From: Actinoallomurus sp048498315
GTDB lineage: Bacteria; Actinomycetota; Actinomycetes; Streptosporangiales; Streptosporangiaceae
Direction of reading: 5' to 3'
Assembly: GCA_048498315.1 (NCBI GenBank)
Contig: JBEHYF010000016.1
Span: forward strand, 1 to 52,637
Length of the DNA: 52,637 nucleotides
Positions 24,575 to 33,661 of this stretch are shown piece by piece; position 1 is the stretch's first letter, and each line of letters begins with the position of its first letter. The position numbers and the translations under genes are program-made. The notes beneath the pieces were generated by a model, which did no database searches, had not been told where the DNA came from, and worked only from the letters and a program-made list of their open reading frames with translations.

Positions 24575-25741
24575 TCAGACCTGCTGGACCGGGCTGGCGT
24601 GGTGCCGCCAGTTCACCTTCGGCTGCAGCGCCTCGACGCGCACCCGGCTCGCGTACCGCTTCGTCACCTCGAACAGCGAACCGATCAGCGTGTCGGACAG
24701 CAGGTGCGGCTCCAGGCCCAGCTCCACCAGCCGGGTGTGGGTCACGTTGTAGTAGTGGTCCTCCAGCTCGACGCGCGGGTTGTCGAGGTAGGCGATCTCG
24801 GCCTTCCCGGGGAAGCACCGCACCACGGTCTCGGCGATCTCCTGCACGGACATCGCCTCGGTCATCTGGTTGAAGACGCGGAACTCCCCGGCCGCCGCCG
24901 GGTTCTCGCAGGCGAGCTGGATGCAGCGGACGGTGTCGCGGATGTCGATGATCCCGCGCCGCTGGCCGCCCTTGCCGTACACGGTCAGCGGCCGGCCCAG
25001 CACCGCCTGGATGACGAAGCGGTTCAGCACCGTGCCGAAGACCGCGTCGTAGTCGAAGCGGGTCGCCAGCCGGTCGTCCAGCGCCGTCTCCGGCGTCTGC
25101 TGCCCGTAGACCACACCCTGGTTCAGGTCGGTCGCCCGCAGGCCCCACGCCCGGCAGGTGAACTCGATGTTGTGGCTGTCGTGCACCTTCGACAGGTGGT
25201 AGAACGACCCGGGCCGCTTGGGGTACAGCACCCGGTCGGTGCGCCCCTTGTACTCGATGTCGAGCCAGCCCTCCTCGATGTCGATGTTGGGGGTGCCGTA
25301 CTCGCCCATCGTCCCGAGCTTGACCAGGTGGATGTCGCGGTCCAGCTCCGCGATCGCGTACAGCAGGTTCAGCGTGCCGACGACGTTGTTGACCTGCGTG
25401 TACACCGCGTGCTTGCGGTCGATCATCGAGTACGGCGCGGCCCGCTGCTCGGCGAAGTGCACGACGGCCTCGGGCCGGAAAGCCCGCAGCATCCCGGAGG
25501 TGAAGTCGGCGTCGGTCAGGTCGCCGACGAACACGTCGATGGTCTTTCCGGCCAGCTCGCGCCACACCCTCACCCGGGTGTGCAGCGACTCGATCGGCAC
25601 CAGGCTCTCGACCCCGAGCTCCAGGTCGTACTGACGCCGCACGAAGTTGTCGGCCACCGCGACGTCGTGGCCGCACTGCGACAGGTGCAGCGCCGTCGGC
25701 CAGCCGAGATAGCCGTCGCCGCCGAGGACGAGAATCCGCAT
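24575..25741 (-). CDS. SQD1/SqdB-like UDP-sulfoquinovose synthase-type epimerase
   Basis: A 388-residue extended SDR that is close in wording to plant and bacterial UDP-sulfoquinovose synthase, which joins sulfite to UDP-glucose. It has GGDGYLGWPTALHLS at the Rossmann loop, FAEQRAAPYSMID, KLGTMGEYGTPNIDIEEG, FYHLSKVHDSHN (catalytic Tyr/Lys), and LNQGVVYGQQT. These are the blocks that set SQD1 apart from ordinary 4-epimerases. The ATG at 25741 is the first gene of a minus-strand operon with the methyltransferase and GtrA genes. No SqdX/SQD2 glycosyltransferase is recognisable, so the end product may not be plain sulfolipid. Confidence 0.88.
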   Translation of the reverse strand: MRILVLGGDGYLGWPTALHLSQCGHDVAVADNFVRRQYDLELGVESLVPIESLHTRVRVWRELAGKTIDVFVGDLTDADFTSGMLRAFRPEAVVHFAEQRAAPYSMIDRKHAVYTQVNNVVGTLNLLYAIAELDRDIHLVKLGTMGEYGTPNIDIEEGWLDIEYKGRTDRVLYPKRPGSFYHLSKVHDSHNIEFTCRAWGLRATDLNQGVVYGQQTPETALDDRLATRFDYDAVFGTVLNRFVIQAVLGRPLTVYGKGGQRRGIIDIRDTVRCIQLACENPAAAGEFRVFNQMTEAMSVQEIAETVVRCFPGKAEIAYLDNPRVELEDHYYNVTHTRLVELGLEPHLLSDTLIGSLFEVTKRYASRVRVEALQPKVNWRHHASPVQQV

Positions 25742-26436
25742 GAAAGCTCCTGTGAATCGCGGGTACCGGTCCGGGGCTCAGGACCGGTTTCGGGCTCGTC
25801 GATCCGTCTCACACGGCCCGAAGGAGGATCGAGGGGCACGCCGGCTCTCCGGCGTGGCGGCCACGCGGGCGCGCCGGCCGGGAGCGGGCAGGCCGCACGT
25901 GCGTTATCGCGTCCGCCGATCGCGGATCGGCGGCCCGGGACGCCGCGAGAGCGGCCTGTCGAGGGAGAAAGAGGGCCGACATAGGTCCTTACCGTGGAAG
26001 CGTGCCGTCAGGTCCTTGCCGACCAGACTTCCCCACTTACCTGAGCGTTACCTTAGCGGCCGTGCGCCGCGCCGTACATCTCCCCGCCGGGGCGTGCGCT
26101 GCGGACCGGTGGCGGGAGGGCCGGACGCACCGCCGGGGCGGCATCGGCGTCACCTTCCGTGGAGAGTCACGACGCCACGTCATCGGGTGCGTGTCCACCA
26201 AGAGCCCGGGCGATCAGGGCGGGGCGCGCGGCCGAGGGGCAGTGTGCGGAGGGCAGGATGCGCGGCCCAGGGCGACGAGGGGTCCGGCACCGCCCGGAGT
26301 GCCGGCCCAGGCCGTGCTGCCGGATGCGCGCCGATCGGGCCTGCCGTGACCGGACACCGGATGGGGCGGGCACCGGATGGGGCGGGCACCGGCTCGCCGG
26401 AGCGCCTCGCGCGGACGCACGCCCGCATCCGGATCA
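25742..26436. promoter_or_regulatory. 695-nt intergenic region with an inverted repeat
   Basis: No gene is convincing here. CCGCCGATC (25913-25921) and GATCGGCGG (25925-25933) form a perfect 9-bp inverted repeat with a 3-nt centre. Further on, AGGTCCTT recurs at 25983 and 26010, and TTACCT recurs 11 bp apart near 26038-26054. These may be sites for regulators of the glycan operon that starts at 25741. The 26150-26430 part is featureless. Confidence 0.4.
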
Positions 26437-26640
26437 TCACATGCTTCCGACGCCGCCGGGGGTCCCGAGGTTGCCGGGCCCGAAGTCGTCGTCCGCGACC
26501 ACATGGGCGGCGACGGTGTGATGCGGGGTGCCGAGGGCCGTTCCGGGAGCGGCGTGCAGGATGGCGTTCGAGAAGAACGCCATGCCTCCGGCGAGCCCCA
26601 GGCCGGATACGGCGACCGCCGCCTTGAGCGGAAGGTTCAT
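26437..26640 (-). CDS. small exported or membrane-anchored peptide
   Basis: A 67-residue peptide starting MNLPLKAAVAVSG, with one hydrophobic segment to about residue 25 and an Ala-rich junction that could be a signal peptidase site. The rest is short, His/Asp/Gly-rich and ends GGVGSM. GGAGGTG lies 7 nt before the ATG at 26640. Such tiny secreted proteins are common in filamentous actinomycetes. I do not recognise a family. Confidence 0.55.
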   Translation of the reverse strand: MNLPLKAAVAVSGLGLAGGMAFFSNAILHAAPGTALGTPHHTVAAHVVADDDFGPGNLGTPGGVGSM

Positions 26641-26928
26641 GGAAGACACCTCCATCGGTCAGATCCGGGTCTTCCACCGCCGGTCGTCCGAAATGCGGGC
26701 GGCCGTATGGATGTCTCCAATGTCAAGCCCACACCTTCGCCGATTGATCCGAAACCCGAGGAGTCGAAAAATGACGGCAACGAACCCGTTCCGTGGGATC
26801 GGCTTGACACGTGGCCGCGGCGCGACCTGACTCGCGACCGCCCCGAGGCGTGCGGGCTGCGGCGAGCGTGACGCCGCCCTGGCGCGGCGCGGCTGCGGGC
26901 CGTGGCGCGGGGCACGATCATATGCGCC

Positions 26929-27399
26929 ATGCGTCCTGTTTTGATCACGAGCATCGCGGCACTCGCGGTGACCTCGGCCTGCGGATCACCCGCGGGCCAC
27001 GCGGCTTCGTCGGCCTCTCCCACGCGGACCGACCGGACCGGAGCGCCGTCGGCCGGCGCTCCCACGGCCAAGGCCGACATCCCCGGTTTCTCCGGGCCGG
27101 TCGATCCCGGCACCGGCCAGAACGCGCACGTCTTCGGGCGATGCCTGCACTCCTGGTACACCAGGTCGGGCTCTGGAACGCGCGTCCACGTCGGCTACCC
27201 CGGACCGGCGGACATCAGCGTCGACCTGACGATCACCGACCAGTCCGAGCCGCCGCCGGAGGCGCACCGGCAGTTCGTCATGCCCGCCGGCCGGCAGACC
27301 AGGGACGTGACGTTCCCGGCGGTCCCGCACGCCGGATATCCGCAGATCACCGTCACCTCCGGGCAGCGGACGCTGATCTGCGACGTGCCGAAGCGCTAG
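26929..27399 (+). CDS. putative lipoprotein
   Basis: A 156-residue protein with a lipoprotein signal (MRPVLITSIAALAVTSAC; Cys at 18 in the lipobox VTSAC). A Ser/Thr/Pro-rich linker and a ~90-residue beta-rich domain with two Cys (GRCLHSWY and LICDVP) follow. It should be anchored on the outer face of the membrane. The ATG at 26929 has no strong binding site, and an in-frame GTG at 26902 is possible. No family is recognised. A 7-bp hairpin follows the stop. Confidence 0.65.
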   Translation: MRPVLITSIAALAVTSACGSPAGHAASSASPTRTDRTGAPSAGAPTAKADIPGFSGPVDPGTGQNAHVFGRCLHSWYTRSGSGTRVHVGYPGPADISVDLTITDQSEPPPEAHRQFVMPAGRQTRDVTFPAVPHAGYPQITVTSGQRTLICDVPKR

Positions 27400-27401
27400 C
27401 C

Positions 27402-27420
27402 GTCACGCGGAGGGCGTGAC
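27402..27420 (+). terminator. hairpin after the lipoprotein gene
   Basis: GTCACGC (27402-27408) pairs with GCGTGAC (27414-27420) around a 5-nt loop, 2 nt after the stop codon. No T-run follows, as is common in actinomycete terminators. Confidence 0.5.
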
Positions 27421-27533
27421 CGGCCCGACGGCCGCGCCCTCCGCCGTCCGCAGTCCACGGCCCGCACCGGTCCCGCGGACCGGCCGCCGTCCGGCGCGAC
27501 CCCTGCGCGGCCGCCGGCGGCCGGGGGCGGAGG

Positions 27534-28367
27534 TCAGGGCTTCCGGGCGACCGCGCCGTACTGGGGGACCAGGGGCGCCGGTGCGTCGATGTCGGCGAAC
27601 TCCGGCCGCCAGCGCGAGCAGGAGACCAGGCCGGGGTCGAGGAGTTCCAGGCCGTCGAAGCAGCTCAGGATCTCCGTGCCGCTGCGGGCGGTGATCGGCG
27701 GGGTGGCGTGCCGGTTCCAGAACTCCATCGCCTCGACGTTCACCTCGCCGCCGAGCTCCAGCGTGGGGTGGGTGATCGCCAGGTAGCTGCCCGACGGCAC
27801 GGCCTGCATCAGGTGGCGAACGATCTCGCGGGCGGTCCCGGTGTCCAGGACGAAGTTCAGGACACCCAGCATCATCACCGCGACCGGCCGGCCGAAGTCG
27901 AGGGTGTCGCCCGCGGCCCGCAGGATCGTCTCGGGGTGGTGGACGTCGGCGTCGATGTAGGCGGTGGCACCCTCGGGGCTGCTGGACAGCAGGGCCCGAG
28001 CGTGGGCGAGGACGAGCGGGTCGTTGTCGACGTAGACGACCCGGGACTCGGGGGCCACGCGCTGGGCGACCTCGTGGGTGTTGTCGACGGTCGGCACCCC
28101 GGTGCCGATGTCCAGGAACTGCCGGATGCCGGCCTCGCCGGCGAGGTGGCGCACGACCCGGCCCAGGAACGCCCGGTCGTGGCGTGCCACATCGGCGATG
28201 TGCGGGAACAGCCCGGCGATGTGGTCACCGACCTGGCGGTCGACGAGGTAGTGGTCCTTGCCGCCCAGCCAGTAGTTCCACACCCGCGCATTGTGCGCCA
28301 CGGTCGGGTCGATCGCGGTGGCCGGTCGCTGCCGTGGTTCGCCGGCCGCCGGGGGAGTCTCGCCCAC
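27534..28367 (-). CDS. Methyltransf_19 (DUF574) SAM-dependent methyltransferase
   Basis: A 277-residue member of a family greatly expanded in filamentous actinomycetes. The N-terminus has VWNYWLGGKDHYLVDR, the family signature. SAM motif I is FLDIGTGVPTVDNTHEV and the next strand has VVYVDNDPLVLAHARAL. The C-terminal region reaches the expected end (FADIDAPAPLVPQYGAVA). The target molecule of this family is generally unknown. A second, broken copy lies at 32797. Confidence 0.88.
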   Translation of the reverse strand: MGETPPAAGEPRQRPATAIDPTVAHNARVWNYWLGGKDHYLVDRQVGDHIAGLFPHIADVARHDRAFLGRVVRHLAGEAGIRQFLDIGTGVPTVDNTHEVAQRVAPESRVVYVDNDPLVLAHARALLSSSPEGATAYIDADVHHPETILRAAGDTLDFGRPVAVMMLGVLNFVLDTGTAREIVRHLMQAVPSGSYLAITHPTLELGGEVNVEAMEFWNRHATPPITARSGTEILSCFDGLELLDPGLVSCSRWRPEFADIDAPAPLVPQYGAVARKP

Positions 28368-28463
28368 GACGCACCCCCTTCTCGCCGCTGTTCCGGACGA
28401 CGCGAGCCTAATCGGCGCCCACCGCTCCCGCCACCGGTCCCGCCACGGGCCCGCGAGCGGCGG

Positions 28464-28910
28464 TCAGCGGAGACGTTCGCGCAGCGAGCGCAGCAGGGCC
28501 GACAGGTCGCCGAGCGCGCCGGGACCGAGGCGGGCGGCGATGGCCTGCTCGTGCGCGCGGGCCAGCGCCTCCAGGCGGTCCAGCTTGCGGCGGCCCAGCT
28601 CCGACACGTGCACCGACACGCGGCGCCGGTCCGCGCGGGAATGGGACCGGTAGAGGTAGGCCGAGTCGACGAGGGAGTCCACCAGCCGGGTCAGCGTCGG
28701 ATGCGGGATCTCGACCGCGACCGCCAGCTCGCCCATCGAGGCGCCCCCGGCCGTGCCGAGCGCGCGGAGCACCCGCCACTGGTCGACGGACATGCCCTCC
28801 TCGTCGAACACGGCGCCCAGATCCCGGGCGAGCGCGCGCTGTGCACGGGTGAGCAGGTCGACCAGGCCGACGTCCGTGGCGGGCACCGCCGTGTCGTTCG
28901 GCTCGGCCAC
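28464..28910 (-). CDS. MarR-family transcriptional regulator
   Basis: A 148-residue winged-helix repressor. The recognition region reads GASMGELAVAVEIPHPTLTRLVDSL (as GASMGELAVA then VEIPHPTLTRLVDSL) and the wing SRADRRRVSVHV, the MarR DxR wing motif. The GTG at 28910 has GGGAGGA 7 nt upstream. It is divergent from the binding-protein gene at 28962 with only 51 nt between, so it probably controls the amide module and itself. An inverted repeat at 30212-30227 is a second candidate site. Confidence 0.85.
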   Translation of the reverse strand: MAEPNDTAVPATDVGLVDLLTRAQRALARDLGAVFDEEGMSVDQWRVLRALGTAGGASMGELAVAVEIPHPTLTRLVDSLVDSAYLYRSHSRADRRRVSVHVSELGRRKLDRLEALARAHEQAIAARLGPGALGDLSALLRSLRERLR

Positions 28911-28961
28911 CGTGGTCCTCCCTCGCCCCGATCCCGGTGTGGCGAGCATACTGGCCGCGTC

Positions 28962-30110
28962 ATGGACGCTTCGGCGGTCGTACGCGCGGTGGTACGGGAC
29001 AGCGCCGAGCTGCTGGTGACCGGGCCGGACACCTCGGTGCTGCGCCTCGGGCTGCTGCTGCCCCTGTCCGGCCCGCTCGGCCTGACCGGTCCTTCCGGGC
29101 TGGCCGCCGCCTGCCTGGCCGCCATGGAGGTCAACGCGGCCGGCGGGGTCGCCGGTCGCCCCGTCGAGCTCGTGCTCGTGGACGCGGGCCGTGCTCCCGA
29201 CCTGGTGGCGGCGGACGCCCGTCTCCTCGCCGGCGCCGGCCTGGCGGAGGCGTTCGTCGGCTTCCACACCAGCGACGTGCACCGGGCGCTGGAGGCGGCG
29301 CTCGCCGGCCGCGCGCCGTACGTGTTCACGCCCCCGCATGAGGGCGGCGCGCGGCGGCAGGGGGTGGTGCTGCTCGGCGACGCGCCGGGTCGGCAGCTCG
29401 GGCCCGCGCTGCGCTGGCTGAGCGAGCGGCGTCGCCTGCGGCGGTGGGCGCTGGTGGGCAGCGACTACATCTGGCCGCGTTCGGTGCACCGGTCCACCGC
29501 GCGGCTGATCCGGCTGCTCGGGGCCGAGGTGGTGCTGGAGCGGCTGGTGCCCTTCCGGCCGGCGGCGGGGCCGGATCCGGAGGCGGGCGCGGAGGAGATC
29601 GTGGCCGCGCTGGCCGGGTCCGGCGCGGACGCCGTCCTGCTCAGCCTGGTCGGCCGGGATCTCGCCGTTTTCAACCGGGTGTTCTCCGCCTCCCGGCTGT
29701 CGTCCCGGGTGGTGCGGCTGTCGGGTGCGCTGGAGGAGAACGGGCTGCTGGCCGCCGGCGGGGACGACACCGGTGAGCTGTACTCGGCGATGCGGTCGTT
29801 CGACGGGCAGGGCGACGAGCGGCGGATGGCGCTGGCCGAGCGCCACCGGACGGTGTTCGGGGCGGACGCGCCGGTCCTGGACGCCTACGCGGAGGGCTGC
29901 TACGACGGGGTGCACCTGCTCGCGGCGGTCGCGGCGTCGGGTGCGCTGACCGCGCGGCGCGCGTGCGCCGCCTCGGCGCGGCTGCTCACCGGGGCCGACG
30001 ATCCGGTGTCCCGGTGGGCGTGGTCGGCGGCGCCGCTGGGGCCGCCGCCGATGGCACGCTACCTGGCCAGGGCCGACGGCCTGGACCTCACCGTGATCAA
30101 GCGCCTCTGA
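28962..30110 (+). CDS. AmiC/UrtA-like substrate-binding protein without signal peptide
   Basis: A 382-residue type I periplasmic-binding-fold protein. It opens LRLGLLLPLSGPLGLTGPSG and continues MEVNAAGGVAGRPVELVLVDA, as in amide/urea/branched-chain binding proteins. There is no signal peptide or lipobox, so it should be cytoplasmic, like the amide sensor AmiC. With the MarR gene and the permease-acetamidase pair it suggests an amide-sensing role. No AmiR-type antiterminator is seen. The ATG at 28962 is in the 51-nt divergent gap; the binding site is weak. Confidence 0.75.
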   Translation: MDASAVVRAVVRDSAELLVTGPDTSVLRLGLLLPLSGPLGLTGPSGLAAACLAAMEVNAAGGVAGRPVELVLVDAGRAPDLVAADARLLAGAGLAEAFVGFHTSDVHRALEAALAGRAPYVFTPPHEGGARRQGVVLLGDAPGRQLGPALRWLSERRRLRRWALVGSDYIWPRSVHRSTARLIRLLGAEVVLERLVPFRPAAGPDPEAGAEEIVAALAGSGADAVLLSLVGRDLAVFNRVFSASRLSSRVVRLSGALEENGLLAAGGDDTGELYSAMRSFDGQGDERRMALAERHRTVFGADAPVLDAYAEGCYDGVHLLAAVAASGALTARRACAASARLLTGADDPVSRWAWSAAPLGPPPMARYLARADGLDLTVIKRL

Positions 30111-30211
30111 CCGCTTCCGAGCCGGGCACCCGCGGGTCCGTCTGCATGCCGCAGGGCATCAGGTGTGCGCACCGGCCGGGGCGCCGCCGGGCGGATCATT
30201 CCGACCAAAAC

Positions 30212-30227
30212 CTTTTCAAATGAAAAG
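30212..30227. promoter_or_regulatory. inverted repeat upstream of the permease gene
   Basis: CTTTTCA (30212-30218) and TGAAAAG (30221-30227) are exact reverse complements around AA, in an AT-rich island 65 nt before the permease start. It looks like an operator for the permease-acetamidase pair. The reader could be the MarR protein nearby. Confidence 0.6.
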
Positions 30228-30291
30228 AAATCCTCTAGGCTGCGCCGCAGCCGCGGGGCCGACCGTGCGCACCCCCGGCCGGGGAGGGACG

Positions 30292-31695
30292 ATGGCGGAC
30301 GAGGCGGTGCGGCCGGAGAGAATCGAGCGGTACGGGTACCGGCAGGAACTCCGGCGCTCTCTCGGCTTCCGTGACCTGGTGGTCTACGGGCTGATCTTCA
30401 TGGTGCCGATCGCGCCGTTCGGCATCTTCGGCGGCGTGTTCCAGGGCTCCGGCGGCATGGTCGCGCTCGCGTACGTCATCGGCATGCTGGCCATGCTGTT
30501 CACCGCCGCCTCGTACGCGCAGATGTCGCGGGCGTTCCCGATGGCCGGATCCGTCTACACGTACGCGGGGCGGGGCATCGCCGCGCCGGTCGGCTTCCTG
30601 TCCGGCTGGATGATCCTGCTCGACTACGTGCTGGTGCCGAGCCTGCTGTACCTGATCGCGAGCGTGGCGATGAACTCGCTTGTGCCCGCCATCCCGGTGT
30701 GGCTGTGGCTCGTCGCCTTCGTCGTGCTCAACACCGTGATCAACTACCTCGGCATCGAGATGACCGCGCGGGTCAACCGGATCATGCTGGTGGCCGAGCT
30801 GGCCGTCCTGGCGATCTTCCTCGTGGCCGGCCTCGTCGCGCTCGGGCAGGGCAAGGGCCACGGCGGCGCGCTCACGCCGCTCTACAACCACGCGACGTTC
30901 TCCTGGGGCCTGGTGTTCGGCGCGGTGTCCATCGCGGTCCTGAGCTTCCTCGGATTCGACGGGATCTCGACGCTGGCCGAGGAGAACCGCGAGTCCGCGC
31001 GCGCCATCGGGCGGTCGATGGTGGCCGCGCTCGTGCTCGCCGGCCTGCTGTTCATCGCGCAGACCTGGGTCGCCTCGCTGCTCGTGCCCGACCCCGGCAG
31101 ACTGATCGCGAAGGGCGATCCGGGCGGCACCGCGTTCTATGACGCCGCGCGGGTGGCCGGCGGTGCCTGGCTGTCCAAGCTCACCGCGCTGGCCACCGCG
31201 ATCTCGTGGGGCTTCGCCAACTCCCTGGTCGCCCAGGCCGCGACGTCGCGGCTGCTGTACGCGATGGCGCGGGACCGGCAACTGCCGCGCTTCCTGGCCA
31301 GGGTGCACGCCAGGCGCCGGATCCCGGTCAACGCCACGCTGCTGGTCGCGGCGGCCTCCCTGGGCCTCGGCCTGTACATGGAGCAGCGCGCGGACGGCAT
31401 CCCCCTGCTCAGCTCGCTGGTGAACTTCGGCGCCATGACGGCCTTCCTGATGCTGCACGTGTCGGTCGTCGTTCACTACGTCGTGCGCTCGGGCAGCCGG
31501 GACTGGTGGCGGCACCTGATCGCGCCGCTGCTCGGTTTCGTCATCCTCGGCTACGTGGTGATCAACGCGAAGGTCGCCGCGCAGAAGCTGGGCTTCATCT
31601 GGCTGGCCATCGGAGTGATCATTCTGGTCGGGCTGCTGGCCACGCATCGGCGGCCGGAACTGGCGGGCATCGCCGGAGAGGAGAGCGGGCAGTGA
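30292..31695 (+). CDS. APC-family amino acid/amide permease
   Basis: A 467-residue permease with 12 predicted spans. The N-terminal LGFRDLVVYGLIFMVPIAPFGIFG and YAGRGIAAPVGFLSGWMILLDY are typical APC blocks. SFLGFDGISTLAEENRE is the loop after span 6. The ATG at 30292 has GGGGAGGG 3-5 nt upstream. The stop overlaps the acetamidase start by 4 nt. Uptake of an amide, formamide-like compound or amino acid feeding the hydrolase is inferred from the coupling. Confidence 0.85.
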   Translation: MADEAVRPERIERYGYRQELRRSLGFRDLVVYGLIFMVPIAPFGIFGGVFQGSGGMVALAYVIGMLAMLFTAASYAQMSRAFPMAGSVYTYAGRGIAAPVGFLSGWMILLDYVLVPSLLYLIASVAMNSLVPAIPVWLWLVAFVVLNTVINYLGIEMTARVNRIMLVAELAVLAIFLVAGLVALGQGKGHGGALTPLYNHATFSWGLVFGAVSIAVLSFLGFDGISTLAEENRESARAIGRSMVAALVLAGLLFIAQTWVASLLVPDPGRLIAKGDPGGTAFYDAARVAGGAWLSKLTALATAISWGFANSLVAQAATSRLLYAMARDRQLPRFLARVHARRRIPVNATLLVAAASLGLGLYMEQRADGIPLLSSLVNFGAMTAFLMLHVSVVVHYVVRSGSRDWWRHLIAPLLGFVILGYVVINAKVAAQKLGFIWLAIGVIILVGLLATHRRPELAGIAGEESGQ

Positions 31696-32708
31696 CCATC
31701 GACGTGGTTTCCCTGAAGGCGGGGGAGGCCGAGTTCGGCTACGCCTTCGGGGGCCGGGAGGCGGCGATCACCGTGGCGCCCGGGACCGTGGTCGAGCTGT
31801 ACACGGAGGACTGCTTCGGCGGTGCCGTCCGGGGCGTGGACGACCTGCCGAGCCAGGTCTGCACCTTCCCCTACCTCAACCCGGTCGCCGGCCCGATCGC
31901 CGTCGCCGGCGCGGAGCCCGGCGACGCGGTCGCGGTGCACTTCGTGGACATCCGGCCGGCCCGGGACTGGGCGATCTCGTCGACGTTCCCGCACTTCGGC
32001 GCGCTCACCGCGACGCACACGACGGCGATGCTGCATCCCGCCCTGGAGGAACGGGTCTGGGTGTACGACGTCGACGCCGAACGCGGAGTCTGCCGGTTCC
32101 GGGCCCGCGCGGCCGACCTGGCGGTCGAGCTGCCGCTGGACCCGATGCACGGCACGGTCGGCGTGGCACCGGCGGCGAACGAAGTGATCATGAGCATCAC
32201 ACCGGGGGCGCACGGCGGCAACATGGACACCCCGGAGATACGGGCGGGCACGACCGTCTACCTCCCGGTCAACGTGCCCGGCGGCCTGATCTCCATCGGG
32301 GACGGGCACTGCAGGCAGGGCGAGGGCGAGGTATGCGGGACCGGCGTCGAGGCGGCGATGAACACGGTCGTCGTCGTCGACCTCGTCAAGGGCACCGCCC
32401 CGGCGTGGCCGCGGCTGGAGAACGACGCGTACCTGATGTCGACCGGGTCGGCGCGTCCGCTGGAAGACGCCTTCCGGATCAGCCAGCACGACATGGTCAC
32501 CTGGACGTCCGCGCTGCTCGGCCTGGACGAGCTGGACGCCTACCAGCTCGTCAGCCAGGCCGGCCTCGCCCCGGTCGGCAACGTGGTCGACACCAATTAC
32601 ACGATGGTCGCCAAGCTGCCCAAGGCGGTCCTGGGGGGCGCGTCCGCCTACGACGGCGTGCACGGGCGGCTGCGCGAGGTGGCGGCGCGCTACCTCGCCG
32701 AACGCTGA
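31692..32708 (+). CDS. acetamidase/formamidase family amidohydrolase
   Basis: A 338-residue FmdA_AmdA family enzyme that hydrolyses small amides to ammonia and the acid. Family blocks are VAGPIAVAGAEPGDAVAVHF, ITPGAHGGNMDTPEIRAG and NVPGGLISIGDGHCRQGEGE, containing the metal-binding Asp/His residues. The GTG at 31692 overlaps the permease stop (GTGA). It is the last gene of the plus-strand amide operon. Confidence 0.9.
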   Translation: MTIDVVSLKAGEAEFGYAFGGREAAITVAPGTVVELYTEDCFGGAVRGVDDLPSQVCTFPYLNPVAGPIAVAGAEPGDAVAVHFVDIRPARDWAISSTFPHFGALTATHTTAMLHPALEERVWVYDVDAERGVCRFRARAADLAVELPLDPMHGTVGVAPAANEVIMSITPGAHGGNMDTPEIRAGTTVYLPVNVPGGLISIGDGHCRQGEGEVCGTGVEAAMNTVVVVDLVKGTAPAWPRLENDAYLMSTGSARPLEDAFRISQHDMVTWTSALLGLDELDAYQLVSQAGLAPVGNVVDTNYTMVAKLPKAVLGGASAYDGVHGRLREVAARYLAER

Positions 32709-32796
32709 TGCCGCGGGGCAGCGCGCTCAGGGCCGGCCCGGCGTCCACCTCGGCGCGTACGCGCGCGGCACGCCGGATTCCTCCGGCGAGGCGGAG

Positions 32797-33483
32797 ATGA
32801 GGCGGGTTCTGGTGGCGGACGCGGAATCCGGATCGGGGCAGGCGCCGGCGGGCTCGGCGCCGTGGTCGAACGGGCGGCGGTCGGACGACCGCCCGCCGTC
32901 GCTCGATCTGCGCACCGACGTCCCTCACGCGGCCCGGATGTACGACTACTACCTCGGCGGCAAGGACAACTTCGCAGCCGACCGGGAGGCCGCGGACAGG
33001 GTGCTGGAGATCTTTCCCGGGGTCGCGGTCGGCGCCCGCGCCGACCGCCGTTTCCTTGGGCGGGCGGTGCGGTTCGCAGCCGGCCTGGGCATACGCCAGT
33101 ACCTCGACATCGGCACCGGCATCCCGACGTCCGGCAACACCCACGAGGTCGCCCAGTCGGTGGCCGGCGACTCCCGTGTCGTCTACGTGAACAACGACCC
33201 GATCGTGCTGGCGCACGCGCGTGCCCTGCTGCACGGCACACCGGAGGGCCGCACCGCCTACCTCGACGCCGACTTCCGCGACCACCGGCGGGTGCTGTCC
33301 GCGCTGGAGACGGGGATCTTGGACCTCACCCGGCCGGTGGCCCTGCTCACCGTCGCGCTGCTGCACTTCATCCCCGACGAGGACGAGCCCGGCGAGGTCT
33401 GCGCCGCCGCACGCTGGTGTCACCCCGCCCGGTCCAGTGGCCGATCGCCGCGGGCCGGCTCGACGAGCGGCTGTCCGGCGTGA
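32797..33483 (+). pseudogene. truncated Methyltransf_19 (DUF574) gene
   Basis: The first ~195 residues match the family well: MYDYYLGGKDNFAADREAAD, YLDIGTGIPTSGNTHEV, VVYVNNDPIVLAHARAL and ALLTVALLHFIPDEDEP. After that the expected C-terminal third (a Gly-Ser-Tyr strand and a terminal Gly-X-Gly region) is missing, and the frame ends in unrelated CHPARSSGRSP-type sequence at 33483. No other frame restores it. This indicates a deletion or junction near 33400 rather than a simple frameshift. The intact copy at 27534 is 277 residues. Confidence 0.7.
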
Positions 33484-33661
33484 CCGGGCCGGCGGCGCGG
33501 GACGGGTCGCGGTTCTCGCGGGGCCGTCGGCCGCTTCGTCACCCAGGGTGACCCTGTCCCATGGCCGGCGGCCGCCCGGCCCCGGTGCGGAGCGTCAGCT
33601 GCGGCGACCCCCGTGGGCCGGGCGGTGCCGGGCGACTCCGGCACGACGTAGGATCCGGCCT

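Noticed and set aside
26038..26054. Iron-box-like TTACCT repeats
   Set aside because: They are direct, not palindromic, and lack the DtxR/IdeR consensus centre.
26707..26871. 54-residue plus-strand frame beginning MDVSNVKPTPSP
   Set aside because: Mixed third-position usage and no ribosome binding site; more likely upstream DNA of neighbouring genes.
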